Positions 54,926 through 63,926 of a stretch of DNA of 64,000 bases are shown here, in pieces; position 1 is the first letter of the stretch, and every line of letters begins with the position of its first letter. Position numbers and translations under genes: made by a program. The notes below the pieces were generated by a model that saw only the letters and a list, made by a program, of their open reading frames with translations, was not told the DNA's origin and ran no database searches. Origin of the DNA: Clostridium cibarium (GTDB lineage Bacteria > Bacillota > Clostridia > Clostridiales > Clostridiaceae); NCBI RefSeq assembly GCF_014836335.1, contig NZ_JACSRA010000021.1:16615-80614 (forward strand). The letters run 5' to 3'.

Positions 54926-56746
54926 TTAACCTATAAACTCTTTACGTACATCTTCTAAATTCACCTTTTCTAGTGAATCAGAAACCTTAAGTCCAATTAA
55001 AACTACATTATTTTTAACAATAAGATATGGTCCACTTTTATCTATCTTAAAGTCAACATTTACAACTCCTTTTTTACCAGTAAAAGTACTTACATACTCA
55101 CCAGTTTCTCCATTTTCTATAGTGAAATTTCCTTCAGCATCATCAAATGAAGTAAGATCTATTGTTAAATTTGTTTGTTTACCTTTTTCTAATACAACTA
55201 CAAGTGGCTCAAACTCATAACCAGTTCCTTTTATATTTAAGCTTTGATTTCCTCCAGATATATTTGCTTTCTTAATTAATCTCTCAGTAGGAACTTTACT
55301 TAAATCATCACCATATATACTTGGTGCTTGTGGTGCACTAGAACCTGAAGTTCCACCTGTACAACAACTCATTCCACTACTTGGTGCTGGAATTGAAGAA
55401 TCATCTTTAGTAGTATCTACAGTATCAAGATTATCTGTAACCTTAATTACTCCTCTAATCATTCCCATCCAACAACTAAAGTTTATATCTTTATCTTTTG
55501 GTGTAAATTCTATTACGTTCTCCCCTGATTTTAGAGCTTTTTCTATATTTAAAGATGGTATTACAATAGAATTATTACATGAATTAAGCTGACTTCCTGT
55601 AATTACAAGCTTAACAGGGACATTTTTTTCAACATAAAAAGCATTAGGAGTATATCCATATCTATCTGCTGTCATCTTTATTACCTGTACACCATCTTCA
55701 AGAGCTGCTTTACCTATATTAGGATTTGATTGATTTTCTTCACTTCCTGAAAGATTTTGTGTTAGTGTGTTAACACTAGGTACTCCAACTCCTGCTAATG
55801 CAAGACCACGATTACCCATTATTACTCCAAGTATTACAACCAAGAATCCACTAAATTTTAAGAGCTGCTTTGTATAACCCTTACTTAAAAATCCAGATAT
55901 CGCTCCAAATATGAGCATTAAGGGAACTGTACCTAATGAAAATAGAAACATAGATAATGCCCCAGCAAAAGCGCTACCTGTTCCAAGAGCATAAAGCTGA
56001 ATTGTTTGTAGCGGTCCACATGGCATTAATCCGTTTAACATTCCTACTAAAAAAGGAGTTTTAGGTTTATTTTTCACCTTGCATGAAGACCATGGTAACT
56101 TAATGTTGAACTTTCTAAACATAGAGAAACCAGCCATATTTAGTCCCATTATTACCATAAAGATTCCTGCAAATATTTGAAGTCCTGCTTTAACATTAAT
56201 GGATAAGGATAATACTGATCCTAATGCCCCTACAATACCACCAATAATGGTGTAAGAAGTTATTCTTCCAGCATTATATAAAATAGCAGGCATTAATGCT
56301 ACAAACTTGCTTTTCTTTTCATTTAAATTATCCTCTTTAGATATACTTTGCGTTAGCATTATTCCTCCGCACATACCAACACAATGAATTGATGTTAACA
56401 TGCCAACTAAAAATAATACTATGTAGGATGCATTATTTAACTTAGCATTCATATCAAAACCTGCGGTAGAACTACCTAGAAGTAAAATAGCTGCAACCAC
56501 TACTAAAATCCCTGCAAATTTAATATTATTCGAATTCTTAGTACTATAACCTGCCTTATTAATTGCCTCCTTCAATTCTTCTATAGAACAAAGTTCTTCA
56601 TCATATTCCACTGTTACTTGCTCTAAACTATAGCTAGCCATTGCATTTTTAACCCCTGTAATTTTTCTGAGGGCTACCTCTACTCTATTTTCACAAGAAA
56701 CACATGTCATATTATATACTTTAATTATCCGTCTTTTCATAGACAT
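54926..56746 (-). CDS. HMA-TauE/SafE-cupredoxin fusion, probable copper-handling membrane protein
   Basis: A 606-residue multidomain protein. Residues 5-70: HMA metal-binding domain with C15-x2-C18 (MTCVSC); 75-330: sulfite exporter TauE/SafE (UreH/DsbD-like) membrane domain with HCVGMCGGIML and NGLMPCGPLQ, each with a conserved Cys in a TM helix; about 355-450: cupredoxin-like domain (YGYTPNAFYVEKNVPVKLVI ... NSCNNS ... FSCWMGM) whose two Cys and Met could bind copper; a Cys-pair linker MSCCTGG; 480-600: a second beta domain of cupredoxin-like character. It likely moves and loads copper across the membrane. AGGTGAAAAA precedes the ATG. Confidence 0.88.
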   Translation of the reverse strand: MSMKRRIIKVYNMTCVSCENRVEVALRKITGVKNAMASYSLEQVTVEYDEELCSIEELKEAINKAGYSTKNSNNIKFAGILVVVAAILLLGSSTAGFDMNAKLNNASYIVLFLVGMLTSIHCVGMCGGIMLTQSISKEDNLNEKKSKFVALMPAILYNAGRITSYTIIGGIVGALGSVLSLSINVKAGLQIFAGIFMVIMGLNMAGFSMFRKFNIKLPWSSCKVKNKPKTPFLVGMLNGLMPCGPLQTIQLYALGTGSAFAGALSMFLFSLGTVPLMLIFGAISGFLSKGYTKQLLKFSGFLVVILGVIMGNRGLALAGVGVPSVNTLTQNLSGSEENQSNPNIGKAALEDGVQVIKMTADRYGYTPNAFYVEKNVPVKLVITGSQLNSCNNSIVIPSLNIEKALKSGENVIEFTPKDKDINFSCWMGMIRGVIKVTDNLDTVDTTKDDSSIPAPSSGMSCCTGGTSGSSAPQAPSIYGDDLSKVPTERLIKKANISGGNQSLNIKGTGYEFEPLVVVLEKGKQTNLTIDLTSFDDAEGNFTIENGETGEYVSTFTGKKGVVNVDFKIDKSGPYLIVKNNVVLIGLKVSDSLEKVNLEDVRKEFIG

Positions 56747-56896
56747 TTTTTCACCTCTAAATCTTTTATATTGAATCTAATTAGTAAAAAGCTTTATTAG
56801 ATAAATTTAGTATAGAAAAAAGTTATGAAGATTATATGATGATAATAATTAAATTTTAGAATACTTGTACATAAATAACTTTCTTAGATGGCACAA

Positions 56897-56927
56897 AAAA
56901 AAGCAATTATTCACTAATTGCTTTTTT
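56897..56927 (-). terminator. Terminator of the amino acid ABC transporter operon
   Basis: Stem AAAAAAGCAATTA / TAATTGCTTTTTT with a 5-nt loop, directly after the binding-protein stop codon. Confidence 0.9.
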
Positions 56928-56937
56928 AATTACTGTT

Positions 56938-57804
56938 TTATTCTAATTTTCCACCTTCAACAACAAGGCTATCCTCATAAGCATCTCCATACACTGATTT
57001 AAGTGTTTTATCATAAGCCTCATGTATAAACTTTTCTTTTCCAAGAGTTTCAAGTTCGTTATTAATCCAATCTAGAAGCTCTTTGTTTCCTTTTGTAACA
57101 GCAGGAGCAATTGTATCTTGGCTTCCTAAAGATGCTACACCAACAGTAAATCCTGGATTATCTTTAGCCCATGCAAGCACTTCTGTATTATCACTAAGTA
57201 TAGCATCTCCACGCTTATCCTTTAGAGCTTGGAATATTTCTGAGTATTGCTCAAACTTTGCAAGTTCTATGTCTGGATGTTCTTTTGTCATGAAAGTTTC
57301 AGCAGTAGTTCCCTTAGCTACTATTATCTTTTTACCCTTCATCTCATCAGCTGAAGTTATAACTGAACCTGCTGGAGAAACTACTCCTAAAGATACTTTC
57401 ATATATGGGTTTGCAAAATCAACCTTTTGCTTTCTTTCATCTGTCACTGTAAAATTAGCCATTATAATATCAACTTTTTTTGATTCTAGATAGGATACTC
57501 TGCTTGCTGCATCAACTAGCACAAATTCAACCTTTGATTCATCACCAAGAAGATCCTTTGCAAATCTTTTAGCTACATATACATCGAAGCCTTGATTCTT
57601 ACCTTCTGAATCTACATATCCAAATGGAGCTTTATCGCTAAAAACACCAATTCTTATCTTTCCACGTTCTTTTATTTCATCTATAGAACTTGATGACTTT
57701 ATATCTGCAGATTCTTTTGATGTTGAATTACCGCAACCTACAAGTCCTCCTATTACTACTGTACTAAGAACTAACGCCGATATTAATTTTTTTACTTTAT
57801 TCAT
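56938..57804 (-). CDS. Polar amino acid ABC transporter, substrate-binding lipoprotein (CjaA-like)
   Basis: A 288-residue lipoprotein: signal peptide with lipobox VGC (Cys about 25), then a two-lobe SBP_bac_3 domain. IRIGVFSDKAPFGYVDSEGKN, GFDVYVAKRFAKDLLGD and VDIIMANFTVTDERKQKVDFA closely follow the pattern of Campylobacter CjaA, a cysteine-binding protein, so cysteine or another polar amino acid is the likely ligand. GAGAGG precedes the ATG. It is the last gene of a four-gene operon. Confidence 0.92.
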   Translation of the reverse strand: MNKVKKLISALVLSTVVIGGLVGCGNSTSKESADIKSSSSIDEIKERGKIRIGVFSDKAPFGYVDSEGKNQGFDVYVAKRFAKDLLGDESKVEFVLVDAASRVSYLESKKVDIIMANFTVTDERKQKVDFANPYMKVSLGVVSPAGSVITSADEMKGKKIIVAKGTTAETFMTKEHPDIELAKFEQYSEIFQALKDKRGDAILSDNTEVLAWAKDNPGFTVGVASLGSQDTIAPAVTKGNKELLDWINNELETLGKEKFIHEAYDKTLKSVYGDAYEDSLVVEGGKLE

Positions 57805-57820
57805 AATTCATCATCCTCTC

Positions 57821-58582
57821 TTAATTATATTGAAATATATTTAAAAATTGCTTTGCACGTTCTGTTTTTGGATTTGTAAAAAACTCATCTGGCTTAGCTG
57901 TTTCACAGACCTTTCCTTGATCCATAAATACAACTTTATCAGCTACAGAGCGAGCAAATCCCATTTCATGTGTTACAATTACCATTGTCATGCCCTGCTT
58001 TGCTAAGCTTTGCATTACCTCCAACACCTCTCTTACCATTTCAGGATCAAGTGAGGCAGTAACTTCATCAAATAACATTACCTCAGGATTCATGCATAGT
58101 GCTCTTACAATTGCTATTCTCTGCTTTTGTCCTCCTGAAAGCTGGCGTGGATAAGCATTCTTCCTATCTAAAAGACCAACCTTATCTAATAATTGTTCTG
58201 CCTGAGCTAGGACCTCGACCTTGTCTCTTTTTTGAACTTTTAAAGGTCCAAGTAGTATATTCTCTATAACAGTCATATGTGGAAATAATTCATAGTTTTG
58301 AAATACCATACCTATCTTTTCTCTTACATCTTGCCAATTTGTGTTTTTTTCTGTAAGACTATTATTTTTAAATATAATATCTCCACCTTGAATTTTTTCA
58401 AGACCATTAAGACATCTAAGTAAGGTACTTTTCCCACAGCCTGAAGGGCCTAATACAACTAATACTTCTCCTTTATGTAACTCTAAGCTCACACCTTTTA
58501 AGATTTCTTTATTATCATATTCTTTATGAAGTTCTTGTACCTCAATTAGCACAGAACTATTATTCTTATCTATAACACTCAC
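57821..58582 (-). CDS. Polar amino acid ABC transporter, ATP-binding protein
   Basis: A 253-residue ATPase that powers uptake: Walker [10 protein letters not shown] (about 42-50), Q-loop QNYELFPH, signature LSGGQKQR, Walker [11 protein letters not shown] and H-loop VTHEMGFA are all present. The start is a GTG at 58582, 2 nt after the permease stop; a TTAGGA lies immediately upstream, so the ribosome binding site spacing is poor and the exact start is uncertain. Translation is probably coupled to the permease. Confidence 0.95.
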   Translation of the reverse strand: MSVIDKNNSSVLIEVQELHKEYDNKEILKGVSLELHKGEVLVVLGPSGCGKSTLLRCLNGLEKIQGGDIIFKNNSLTEKNTNWQDVREKIGMVFQNYELFPHMTVIENILLGPLKVQKRDKVEVLAQAEQLLDKVGLLDRKNAYPRQLSGGQKQRIAIVRALCMNPEVMLFDEVTASLDPEMVREVLEVMQSLAKQGMTMVIVTHEMGFARSVADKVVFMDQGKVCETAKPDEFFTNPKTERAKQFLNIFQYN

Positions 58583-58584
58583 TC

Positions 58585-59262
58585 CTAACTATTCCATTTC
58601 GTCTCCAATTTTTTTGATATTTTGGATAGTGGGTAACATATTATGAAGTAAAATATAAATATTAACCCATATATCCAAAAGGAAGCTGTTGGCAGTACAA
58701 AACGTGAAGTTTCTATAATCTGCTGACCTACTTTTACCACATCTATAACACCTATTAAAACAATTAGCGAAGTAGTTTTAATCATTCTGGTAGCTAAATT
58801 AATAGTACCTGGCAACATTCTTCGTAAAGCCTGAGGTATAAGTATATATCTATAAAGCATATAGGTACTTAACCCTAATGCCTTTCCTGATTCAATTTGA
58901 TGTTTTGGTAGAGACTGAAGAGCCCCCCTTACTATATCTCCCATTTCTGCAGCACCCCAAAGGCTAAAAACAATTATAGAAACTGCCATGCCGCTTAATT
59001 CTATATGAAGTGCTGTTGTAACACCAAAATAGAAGATAAATAGCCACACTAAAATTGGTATAATTCTAAACATTTCAAGAAACACTCTATTTATAAATAA
59101 TACAACCTTTGATTTAGTTGTTCTGCTAAGTCCAAGTAATATACCTAATAAAGTACCAATTATAATTGATGCTAAGGCTATTTCTACTGTTATAAGAAGC
59201 CCTTCCAGAAGCCTCATAAAGTTTTGTCCTTCAAAGATAACACTAATTACCGAATTCTGCAT
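58585..59262 (-). CDS. Polar amino acid ABC transporter, permease (second)
   Basis: A 225-residue permease with about five TM helices and the EAA-type loop [30 protein letters not shown] followed by the coupling helix and RRMLPG. It pairs with the preceding permease as a heterodimer. Its ATG overlaps the 3' end of that gene by 20 bp, with AAGGAAGGTAAGGT just before the ATG. Confidence 0.94.
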   Translation of the reverse strand: MQNSVISVIFEGQNFMRLLEGLLITVEIALASIIIGTLLGILLGLSRTTKSKVVLFINRVFLEMFRIIPILVWLFIFYFGVTTALHIELSGMAVSIIVFSLWGAAEMGDIVRGALQSLPKHQIESGKALGLSTYMLYRYILIPQALRRMLPGTINLATRMIKTTSLIVLIGVIDVVKVGQQIIETSRFVLPTASFWIYGLIFIFYFIICYPLSKISKKLETKWNS

Positions 59263-59908
59263 ACCTTACCTTCCTTTCTACCCATGATAAAATAATGGAT
59301 AATGGTAATATCATAATTAGGTATACCACAACTAACATAGCTAAAGATTCAAAGGTTTTGTAATACATACCTATTAAATCCTTGGTCACATTCATAACGT
59401 CTAATATAGATATTGCACCTAATACAGATGTCTCTTTTAAAAGGAATATACAATTTGCGCTAAGTGCTGGTATACTTACAGAAAATGCCTGTGGAAGTAT
59501 TACATATCTAATAAGTTGAAGCTTTGAAAGCCCAATACTTAGTCCAGATTCCACTTGGGATTTACCTACTGCCTCTAGTCCACTTCTAAAAGCCTCTGCC
59601 ATATAACTTCCTCCTAAAAAAGAAAGTCCTATTATTGCACAAGTACTTTCGCTAAGTGTTATTCCTACCTTTGGTAAACCAAAATATAAGAAAAATATTT
59701 GCACAAGGAGTGGAGTGTTTCTAGAAAGCTCTATGTATGCTTGTACTAATGTTTTTATGCCTTTAACTTTAAAATATAATACTATACTGCAAATGAGTCC
59801 AACAATTAATGATATAAGTGTCCCCCATAAGGCCAACTTTAATGTTAGCCAAGCAGCTTTTTCATATAATGGAAAATTATCCATTACAAATTTCCAATCA
59901 AAACTCAT
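59243..59908 (-). CDS. Polar amino acid ABC transporter, permease (first)
   Basis: A 221-residue permease with about five TM helices and the His/Glu/Gln-family loop YMAEAFRSGLEAVGKSQVESGLSIGLS. N-terminal ELSRNTPLLVQIFFLYFGLP is typical of HisM/GlnP-type proteins. It is the first gene of the operon, about 55 bp downstream of a consensus promoter. GGTGGTGA precedes the ATG. Confidence 0.94.
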   Translation of the reverse strand: MSFDWKFVMDNFPLYEKAAWLTLKLALWGTLISLIVGLICSIVLYFKVKGIKTLVQAYIELSRNTPLLVQIFFLYFGLPKVGITLSESTCAIIGLSFLGGSYMAEAFRSGLEAVGKSQVESGLSIGLSKLQLIRYVILPQAFSVSIPALSANCIFLLKETSVLGAISILDVMNVTKDLIGMYYKTFESLAMLVVVYLIMILPLSIILSWVERKVRYAEFGN

Positions 59909-59963
59909 CTATTCACCACCATTTATATTTCTTATAATACATATATGTTTTATTTCTTTTTAA

Positions 59964-59992
59964 ATTATAGTATCCATTCTATTTTTTGTCAA
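59964..59992 (-). promoter_or_regulatory. Consensus promoter of the amino acid ABC operon with flanking direct repeats
   Basis: Minus-strand TTGACA (59987-59992), 17-nt spacer, TATAAT (59964-59969). Exact 14-bp direct repeats TATATGTTTTATTT lie at 59942-59955 and 60011-60024, and 8-bp TAGTATCC at 59968-59975 and 60002-60009, bracketing the promoter. They look like a repeated regulator site. Confidence 0.75.
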
Positions 59993-60064
59993 TATAATTA
60001 CTAGTATCCTTATATGTTTTATTTAGTTGTTAAAGTTTCCTAAATTTGATTACAAATAAATAAA

Positions 60065-60093
60065 GAAGCATAATAAATTATCTATTACGCTTC
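60065..60093 (-). terminator. Terminator of the flavin reductase gene
   Basis: GAAGC-A-TAATA / TATTA-C-GCTTC hairpin with one mismatch, T-rich on the minus-strand 3' side. Confidence 0.65.
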
Positions 60094-60124
60094 CTTGAAT
60101 AGTAGACCTTGCTAATTTTTATTT

Positions 60125-60778
60125 CTACTTTATTAAATTTTTACCTAGTTCAAAAGCTTTTTGACAATCAAGCGGAAATTGATTTTGTCTTGTTTTTGCT
60201 TTTTCTTCTTCAGAAAAACATTCAACTTTGTATTTTGAGTAATCATCAAACTGATAAGTATCATTTGAATACATAACTACTGGCTTTGTAAAAAGTTTTT
60301 CAAGATAAAATTCCATATTATTAAATGTTGATAAATAGCCAGATTCTTTCATTACCTCTTCTTTTACATTCATTGTATAAATGAATGCTGTTTTCATCCT
60401 CTTGGGTGCAATCGAAGAATAATTATTATCATACACTATATAAGGGAACAAAAGTCTTTCTAAAAATGACCTTAATTGTCCTGATATATTACCAAAGTAT
60501 ACTGGGGAACCAAAAATAAGCCCATCAGATAGCGAAAGTCTTTCCAATACTTCATTAATATCATCCTTTATGGCACATTTCCCATAACTGCTTCCTCCAA
60601 TTCTTTTGCAAGCAAAGCAACTTTTGCATCCAGTATATTTCAAATCATATAAATTGATAATTTCAGTTTCAATTTCTTCATCTTTTACTGATTGCTTTAC
60701 TCCATCTAAAGCTTTTTTAAGTAATGTAGCTGTATTCTTGTTTTTTCTCGGGCTTCCATTTATAGCATAAACCTTCAT
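60125..60778 (-). CDS. NADPH-dependent FMN reductase / iron-sulfur flavoprotein-like
   Basis: A 217-residue flavodoxin-fold protein. VYAINGSPRKNKNTATLL is the FMN-phosphate loop; CKSCFACKRIGGSSYGKC gives a compact C-x2-C-x2-C-x9-C cluster like iron-sulfur flavoproteins; GSPVYFGNISGQLRSFLERL is the second flavin motif. Members reduce quinones, nitro compounds or disulfides and serve in oxidative or electrophile stress. Starts at an ATG with GGAGATGTT upstream. It is divergent from an HxlR regulator, the standard arrangement for redox-responsive control. Confidence 0.88.
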   Translation of the reverse strand: MKVYAINGSPRKNKNTATLLKKALDGVKQSVKDEEIETEIINLYDLKYTGCKSCFACKRIGGSSYGKCAIKDDINEVLERLSLSDGLIFGSPVYFGNISGQLRSFLERLLFPYIVYDNNYSSIAPKRMKTAFIYTMNVKEEVMKESGYLSTFNNMEFYLEKLFTKPVVMYSNDTYQFDDYSKYKVECFSEEEKAKTRQNQFPLDCQKAFELGKNLIK

Positions 60779-60825
60779 TCTAACATCTCCTTAATTTAAC
60801 AATTTTTTGATATAATTAATATAAC

Positions 60826-60883
60826 ACACAGATATAAATAGACAAGTATGCAGTTTTTTCTGTGTCAGTATAAAAAAGATACT
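60826..60883. promoter_or_regulatory. Candidate HxlR operator between flavin reductase and regulator
   Basis: Two symmetric elements lie in the 129-bp divergent intergenic region: ACACAGA (60826-60832) with TCTGTGT (60859-60865), and AGTAT-N7-ATACT (60867-60883), the latter like the TACT-type half sites seen for YodB/HxlR proteins. Confidence 0.4.
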
Positions 60884-60907
60884 ATTAAATTTAAAGGAGT
60901 TATAAAT

Positions 60908-61276
60908 ATGGATAACAAAGTAAATTATAATGTAGAATTACCCTCTGATAATATATATGAATCAAAATGCCCTATAATATATGCACTTGATGTGGTAGGA
61001 CAAAAGTGGAAATTACCTATTATGTGGTATTTATCTCAAAAGGATGCTACTAGATATAATGAATTAAAACGTAGCGTAAAAGGTATTACTAATATGATGC
61101 TTACAAAATCTTTACAAGAATTAGAATCACATAAACTTATTATCAGAACCCAATATGACACCATTCCTCCTAAAGTTGAATATTCTTTAACTGAGAGAGG
61201 CAAAGCACTACTCCCTGCTTTAAACTCACTATATGTTTGGGGGAAAGAACAAATTGAAATTGATAAACTCAAGTAG
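60908..61276 (+). CDS. HxlR family transcriptional regulator
   Basis: A 122-residue winged-helix regulator. CPIIYALDVVGQKWKLPIMWYL with Cys about 20 is the redox-sensing N-terminus typical of DUF24/HxlR proteins; RYNELKRSVKGITNMMLTKSLQELESHKLI is the recognition and wing region; YSLTERGKALLPAL is the family tail. The ATG at 60908 has AAAGGAG 7 nt upstream; the frame is open further upstream without a ribosome binding site. It likely senses electrophiles or oxidants and controls the divergent flavin reductase. Confidence 0.92.
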   Translation: MDNKVNYNVELPSDNIYESKCPIIYALDVVGQKWKLPIMWYLSQKDATRYNELKRSVKGITNMMLTKSLQELESHKLIIRTQYDTIPPKVEYSLTERGKALLPALNSLYVWGKEQIEIDKLK

Positions 61277-61301
61277 AATTGCAGATTAATTCTTTAGCAA
61301 T

Positions 61302-63128
61302 TTATTTTGACCTTATACCTGCTAACCTTATTAAATGCTTACCATTTCTAGTAGTTGATGCTCCTTCTCGAATTTTGTAATCAAATTTTAATTCATCATT
61401 TAAATAATACTCTCTAAAATGATAATTCTTAATTTTAGAATAGGTATGTTCTAAATTGCACAATTCTAGATCATGAGTAGAAATAAGCCCTGATGCCCCA
61501 TCAGAACCCAATTGCATTATTAATGCTGTTGCCCCATCATGTCTATCAATTGAATTAGTTCCCTTAAATAACTCATCTAAAATAAAAAATACATTTTCAT
61601 TTTTCTCTACCTCTTTAACTATTTTCTTAATTCTTAATATTTCAGCATAAAATGAAGATATACTATTTTCTAAATTATCACTTATTCTCATACAAGTGAA
61701 AATTTGCATTAATGAACATTCAAGCTTTTCAGCACACACTGCAGCTCCTATATAACTAAGTACTAAATTTATACCTATAGTTCTTAAAAATGTACTTTTA
61801 CCAGACATATTTGAACCTGTTATTAGTAAAATATTTTTATTTTTATCAATTGTAATATCATTCCTGACCATCTTCTCACCTAAAAGTGGATGACCAAGCT
61901 TTTCAGCTCTTATTACATAATTCTTATCTGAAATCAAAGGCATAGCCCATTTAGGATTATCATAAATAATATTTGAAATGCTGTTTAGTGCTTCAAATTC
62001 TCCTATAACATGAAACCACTTTTTCAGTTTTTTCCCTGATTTAATTCTCCATTTTTCAAATTGTATCATGCACTGATAATCCCATAATAGCAATACATTA
62101 AATATCATAAATAGCCCATTATTTCTGTTAGATATTTTATCATATATATTAGATAACTTTTTTATTAAAGCTGCTGCATCTTCATCTTTAGACAATACTA
62201 ATTTATTTTTAAGTTTTCTTAAATAATCACTTTTAAAATCCTTTTCTATAATTAAACTTAACAATCTAGAGTATATATTTATATTATTCTTATATTTATA
62301 AATGCTCTGAAATGCTTCGTTTCTTTCTTTTGCCTTAATAAATAGAAGCGATAACTGGACAAGTGCTATAAAGCATATTAGTTCAAAATTCACTAGAGAA
62401 GTGAAATAGCCTAGAGCAATTAATATAAATGTTACACATGGCAATAATCTAACCAATAAAATAAGCCACTTCTTAGTATATAATTCATTTTTATCTGTTG
62501 CCCATTCATATAATTCTTCTGGATTAATGCATTCATTAGAAATAATCATACCTTCTGCCTCAAATAGTTGTCTCCATTCTAAGCAACTTGCTAATTCCTG
62601 CAAAGATTCTTGTATTTCCTTTATCTCCAGAGGAGTTTTTAATGGATTTGTAAGCCTATTTTTTAAATTTTGACGTCCCATAAATGTTTTAGTGCTATTA
62701 ATCCACTGAAACAAGGAGTTTCTTCCGAAAATATCTAAATCATTAGAAAAATAATGATCTTCATCTTTAAATTCTCTACCATCATCCTCAAAGCTATTCC
62801 ACTGACCCTCTAATCTCTTTACAGCTTTTTCATTTATACCTTTTAAGGCTATTGAATATTTTCTTTTATTTATTTCCTTATCATGCATAATAATTAAGTA
62901 AATAAAAATAAGTAATTGTACTGTGAATACTCCTATACTTAGGTAATAACTCTTAATGCTAAAGGTATAATATGTAACACTTAACCCAATAATTAGGGTG
63001 ACAAATCTTAAATAAGCTATAATTCTTATTGATTTATTTTGTTCTTCAATTAAGGTGTTATATGTTTTTAACCTATTAATATAATTATTATAAGTACTTT
63101 TCAATGTTCTCCTCCAATCATATTTCAA
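61302..63128 (-). CDS. Membrane-anchored MutS-family ATPase
   Basis: A 608-residue protein. Two hydrophobic helix pairs, about 36-82 and about 223-270, span the membrane; between and after them are the lever/clamp-like helical regions; the C-terminal 190 residues are a MutS domain V ATPase: Walker A ITGSNMSGKSTFLR (about 436-449), SSFYAEILRIKKI, Walker B VFFILDELFKGTNS and STHDLEL. Mismatch-recognition domain I is absent. Such MutS-like proteins are widespread in Firmicutes with no proven role; being in the membrane they are unlikely to do canonical mismatch repair. The start has GGAGAAC upstream. Confidence 0.85.
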   Translation of the reverse strand: MKYDWRRTLKSTYNNYINRLKTYNTLIEEQNKSIRIIAYLRFVTLIIGLSVTYYTFSIKSYYLSIGVFTVQLLIFIYLIIMHDKEINKRKYSIALKGINEKAVKRLEGQWNSFEDDGREFKDEDHYFSNDLDIFGRNSLFQWINSTKTFMGRQNLKNRLTNPLKTPLEIKEIQESLQELASCLEWRQLFEAEGMIISNECINPEELYEWATDKNELYTKKWLILLVRLLPCVTFILIALGYFTSLVNFELICFIALVQLSLLFIKAKERNEAFQSIYKYKNNINIYSRLLSLIIEKDFKSDYLRKLKNKLVLSKDEDAAALIKKLSNIYDKISNRNNGLFMIFNVLLLWDYQCMIQFEKWRIKSGKKLKKWFHVIGEFEALNSISNIIYDNPKWAMPLISDKNYVIRAEKLGHPLLGEKMVRNDITIDKNKNILLITGSNMSGKSTFLRTIGINLVLSYIGAAVCAEKLECSLMQIFTCMRISDNLENSISSFYAEILRIKKIVKEVEKNENVFFILDELFKGTNSIDRHDGATALIMQLGSDGASGLISTHDLELCNLEHTYSKIKNYHFREYYLNDELKFDYKIREGASTTRNGKHLIRLAGIRSK

Positions 63129-63341
63129 ATATCATCTATTTCAGAATCTTATATACTTCTACTTTTTTCTTTTATATTACAAAATTATATACCCATATTT
63201 ATCCAAAATCAAAATAAGTTAATATTCTTCTCTGGCTTAAAGTCTTATGAATGGTTTAGAAATTAATTACTAATAAAATCACCTTCTCAAAACAAAAGTC
63301 ATATTATGATGTTATAAGTTTTTATGAAAGGAATAAGCAAC

Positions 63342-63926
63342 ATGTATAATGTTTATCAACAACCATATTTCATATACCCATATCCATGTTATATGAACAC
63401 ACCACAATATAATCCAAACACTATGTATAACCCTTACAACATGTATCGCTGCTGTCCTTACTGTCATAATGATGAGCATATGAAAACCCAAAAATCTTCT
63501 AAAATTCAGCTTAAAGATTATGGACCATACCCATTTGTAGTTAATATTGAGGAGGCTACTAAGCAAAACAATACTTTTCGTACTGCTTTATGGACAGGAG
63601 AAAATCTACAGCTTACACTTATGAGCATCCCTGTTGGAGGCGAAATTGGTTTAGAAATTCACCCTGAAACAGATCAATTTCTGCGTATTGAAGATGGTGA
63701 AGGTATCGTCAAGATGGGGCGCAGAAAAGACTCTTTGGATTTTCAACATAAAGTATATGATGATTTTTCTTTCATCATACCTGCTGGCATATGGCATAAC
63801 CTCGTTAATACAGGTAATAAACCAATTAAACTATACTCTATATACGCACCACCTCAACATCCTCATGGCACAGTTCATCCAACTAAAGATGATGCAGAAG
63901 AAGCAGAAGAGCATCACGACCACTAA
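63342..63926 (+). CDS. Cupin-domain protein with Tyr/Pro-rich N-terminus
   Basis: A 194-residue protein. Residues 1-45 are rich in Tyr, Pro, Asn and Met with a CCPYCHN cluster, like spore-coat proteins; residues about 60-175 form a cupin barrel with motif 1 GGEIGLEIHPETDQFLRIEDGEG (metal ligands H, E, H-like) and motif 2 PAGIWHNLVNTGN; the tail is Glu/His-rich (EEAEEHHDH). The start at 63342 has AAAGGA upstream; an in-frame ATG at 63324 overlaps that site. Similar cupins are annotated as mannose-6-phosphate isomerase-like; the function is unknown. Group II intron sequence begins right at its stop codon. Confidence 0.85.
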   Translation: MYNVYQQPYFIYPYPCYMNTPQYNPNTMYNPYNMYRCCPYCHNDEHMKTQKSSKIQLKDYGPYPFVVNIEEATKQNNTFRTALWTGENLQLTLMSIPVGGEIGLEIHPETDQFLRIEDGEGIVKMGRRKDSLDFQHKVYDDFSFIIPAGIWHNLVNTGNKPIKLYSIYAPPQHPHGTVHPTKDDAEEAEEHHDH

